Assembly: GCF_051304405.1 (NCBI RefSeq) | Contig: NZ_JBPPGG010000005.1 | Coordinates: 62,001-126,000 of the forward strand | Reading direction: 5' to 3' | Source: Pedomonas sp051304405 | Lineage (GTDB): Bacteria > Pseudomonadota > Alphaproteobacteria > Sphingomonadales > Sphingomonadaceae | Length of the DNA stretch: 64,000 bases | Shown here: piece after piece, positions 63,156 to 64,000 of the stretch | Position numbering within the stretch: position 1 is the first letter of the stretch | Layout of the letters: each line of letters opens with the position of its first letter | Made by a program: the position numbers and the translations under genes | The notes under the pieces: model-generated | Told to the model about the DNA's origin: nothing | The model's input: the letters and a program-made list of their open reading frames with translations, nothing else | The model's database searches: none

Positions 63156-63254
63156 ATGGGCGATACAAAGTCTCGGTTGCGTGGTGATCATCGGGGAAAT
63201 TCAGGCGTTGGTTTCCCCAGGGGCCAGGTTCATCGGGAGGGAGAGTGGCCGTGA
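63156..63254 (+). CDS. Possible 32-residue leader peptide of the CBS gene
   Basis: An ATG at 63156 follows CGGAG by 8 bases and opens a 32-codon frame (MGDTKSRLRGDHRG...). Its stop overlaps the GTG start of the CBS gene by four bases (GTGA, 63251-63254), so it could couple translation. No homologue is known and the frame may be fortuitous. Confidence 0.25.
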   Translation: MGDTKSRLRGDHRGNSGVGFPRGQVHREGEWP

Positions 63255-63682
63255 CTATTGCAGCCGTACTCGCCGCGAAGGGCAACGAAGTCATCATGGC
63301 GGCCGAAACCATGACCATTCGCGATGTCATCGGTTTGTTGCACCGGCGCAAGATCGGCGCGGTCTTGATTACCAACGAGTCCACGGATGTGGTCGGGGTG
63401 CTTTCCGAGCGCGACATCATCCACGGCCTGGCGACTCATGGGCCGGATCTGCTGGACATGACCGCCAGGTCCATCATGACGTCACCGGTGATCACCTGCC
63501 GTCCCACGGATTCGGTGCGTCAGGTGCTCACGCTCATCACCGAGCGGCGATTCCGCCATGTGCCGGTGGTGGACGAGGGGCGCCTCATCGGCATCGTCTC
63601 GATCGGCGATCTGGTGAAACGCCGCATCGAGGATGTGGAGCAGGAGGCCGCCGCGCTCAAATCCTACATCGCCACCAGCTGA
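63251..63682 (+). CDS. CBS-domain pair protein
   Basis: A 143-residue protein made almost entirely of two CBS motifs, which bind adenine nucleotides as a Bateman module. Motif 1 covers about 10-65 (TIRDVIGLLHRRKIGAVLI, VGVLSERDIIHGL), and motif 2 about 75-130 (IMTSPVITCRPTDSV, HVPVVDEGRLIGIVSIGDL). No fused catalytic domain is present; such proteins act as energy-state sensors for unknown partners. Start is GTG 63251 or GTG 63245, behind GGGAGGGAGA; family members usually begin MTVAAIL, which favours 63251. Confidence 0.88.
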   Translation: MTIAAVLAAKGNEVIMAAETMTIRDVIGLLHRRKIGAVLITNESTDVVGVLSERDIIHGLATHGPDLLDMTARSIMTSPVITCRPTDSVRQVLTLITERRFRHVPVVDEGRLIGIVSIGDLVKRRIEDVEQEAAALKSYIATS

Positions 63683-64000
63683 CAGGCCCGCGCCCGCGAT
63701 TTTTCGGGCGGACTCATTTTCGGGTGGAACCCGGCGTCGTTCGAATCGTTCCGCAAAGTTGGGCATCTCTTCCGTGATGTTCGGGGCAAATGCGGGGCCG
63801 GTCCAAATGCGAGGCCGTTCTGGGCCTCGCTGCCCCGCTCCCACGGGGCACCCCGGGGAGCAATCACCCCGGGGAGCAATCAAGGGCACGAACCAAAGGC
63901 CAGGGCCACGAGCCAAGGGTACAGCGGACGGGATGCTTGCCGGAGGAGGCTTCGGTCACAGGACATGCTTTTGTTCTGGACCTGTCTAAGTCCTTGAAAA
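63683..64000. other. Right-end intergenic region, no gene supported
   Basis: The last 318 bases contain no convincing coding frame. The only structure is a tandem repeat at 63849-63880 and GC-rich stretches. A gene may begin beyond the window. Confidence 0.5.
63849..63880. repeat. Exact 16-base tandem repeat, two copies
   Basis: CACCCCGGGGAGCAAT occurs twice without a gap (63849-63864 and 63865-63880). The unit itself contains the palindrome CCCCGGGG. Confidence 0.75.

Noticed and set aside
63849..63880. CRISPR-like repeat
   Set aside because: Only two direct copies with no spacer and no cas genes; a simple tandem repeat.
63633..63989. Short frames on both strands near the right end
   Set aside because: They overlap the CBS gene end or low-complexity repeats and show no protein motif.

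Overview
The window is a G+C-rich (roughly two thirds) chromosomal segment of an alphaproteobacterium. Diagnostic genes are gcrA (cell-cycle regulator), DUF2093 after xseA, DUF4167 after prmC, a lysC/ptsP operon divergent from ubiG, and a RodZ-type protein upstream of ispG. Several large TonB-dependent receptors, a SapC-family protein and an outer-membrane phosphate-type porin suggest Sphingomonadales or a close relative. The species cannot be named from this sequence. No insertion sequence, prophage, CRISPR array, rRNA or integrase was seen; one tRNA (Thr-GGU) is present.

Layout. 1-6.3 kb: arginine genes (probable hslO start, argF, argD), a DEAD-box RNA helicase, an ABC-2 permease, gcrA and a secreted DUF6491-like protein. 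6.5-16 kb: tRNA-Thr, a small basic protein overlapping a glutathione-peroxidase gene tail to tail, aminopeptidase P, oligopeptidase B-like protease, thioesterase, LysR regulator, FAD dehydrogenase and a SapC-family protein. 16-22 kb: hydrolase, APH-like kinase and purD, divergent from xseA, DUF2093 and an M23 peptidase. 22.5-32.1 kb: three TonB-dependent receptors in a row; the last two are near-identical tandem copies down to their terminators. 32.2-39.6 kb: a TPR/2OG-Fe(II) oxygenase, a PAS histidine kinase, clpB and a secreted beta-helix protein.

39.7-46 kb is a DNA-repair island: ATP-dependent DNA ligase and MBL-fold exonuclease on the minus strand and, 17 bp away in the other direction, an Lhr-Core helicase fused in frame to the MPE/PdeM metallo-endonuclease. 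An AlkA-type glycosylase overlaps its 3' end. In known members of this ligase-associated cluster helicase and MPE are usually separate genes. Here one ORF encodes both, yet an excellent Shine-Dalgarno site and ATG survive at the junction, so fused and free MPE could both be made. I regard this as the most interesting feature.

46-64 kb: ferredoxin, LytS/LytTR two-component pair, ubiG, an overlapping lysC-NMO-ptsP operon, rodZ, ispG, a small membrane protein, hisS-prfA-prmC, DUF4167, a phosphate-selective porin behind three PHO-box repeats, and a CBS-domain protein. Non-coding signals include several perfect palindromes upstream of regulated genes (before the first receptor, clpB and gcrA), strong hairpin terminators, and a recurring GCAGGGG/CCCCTGC hairpin at gene ends.
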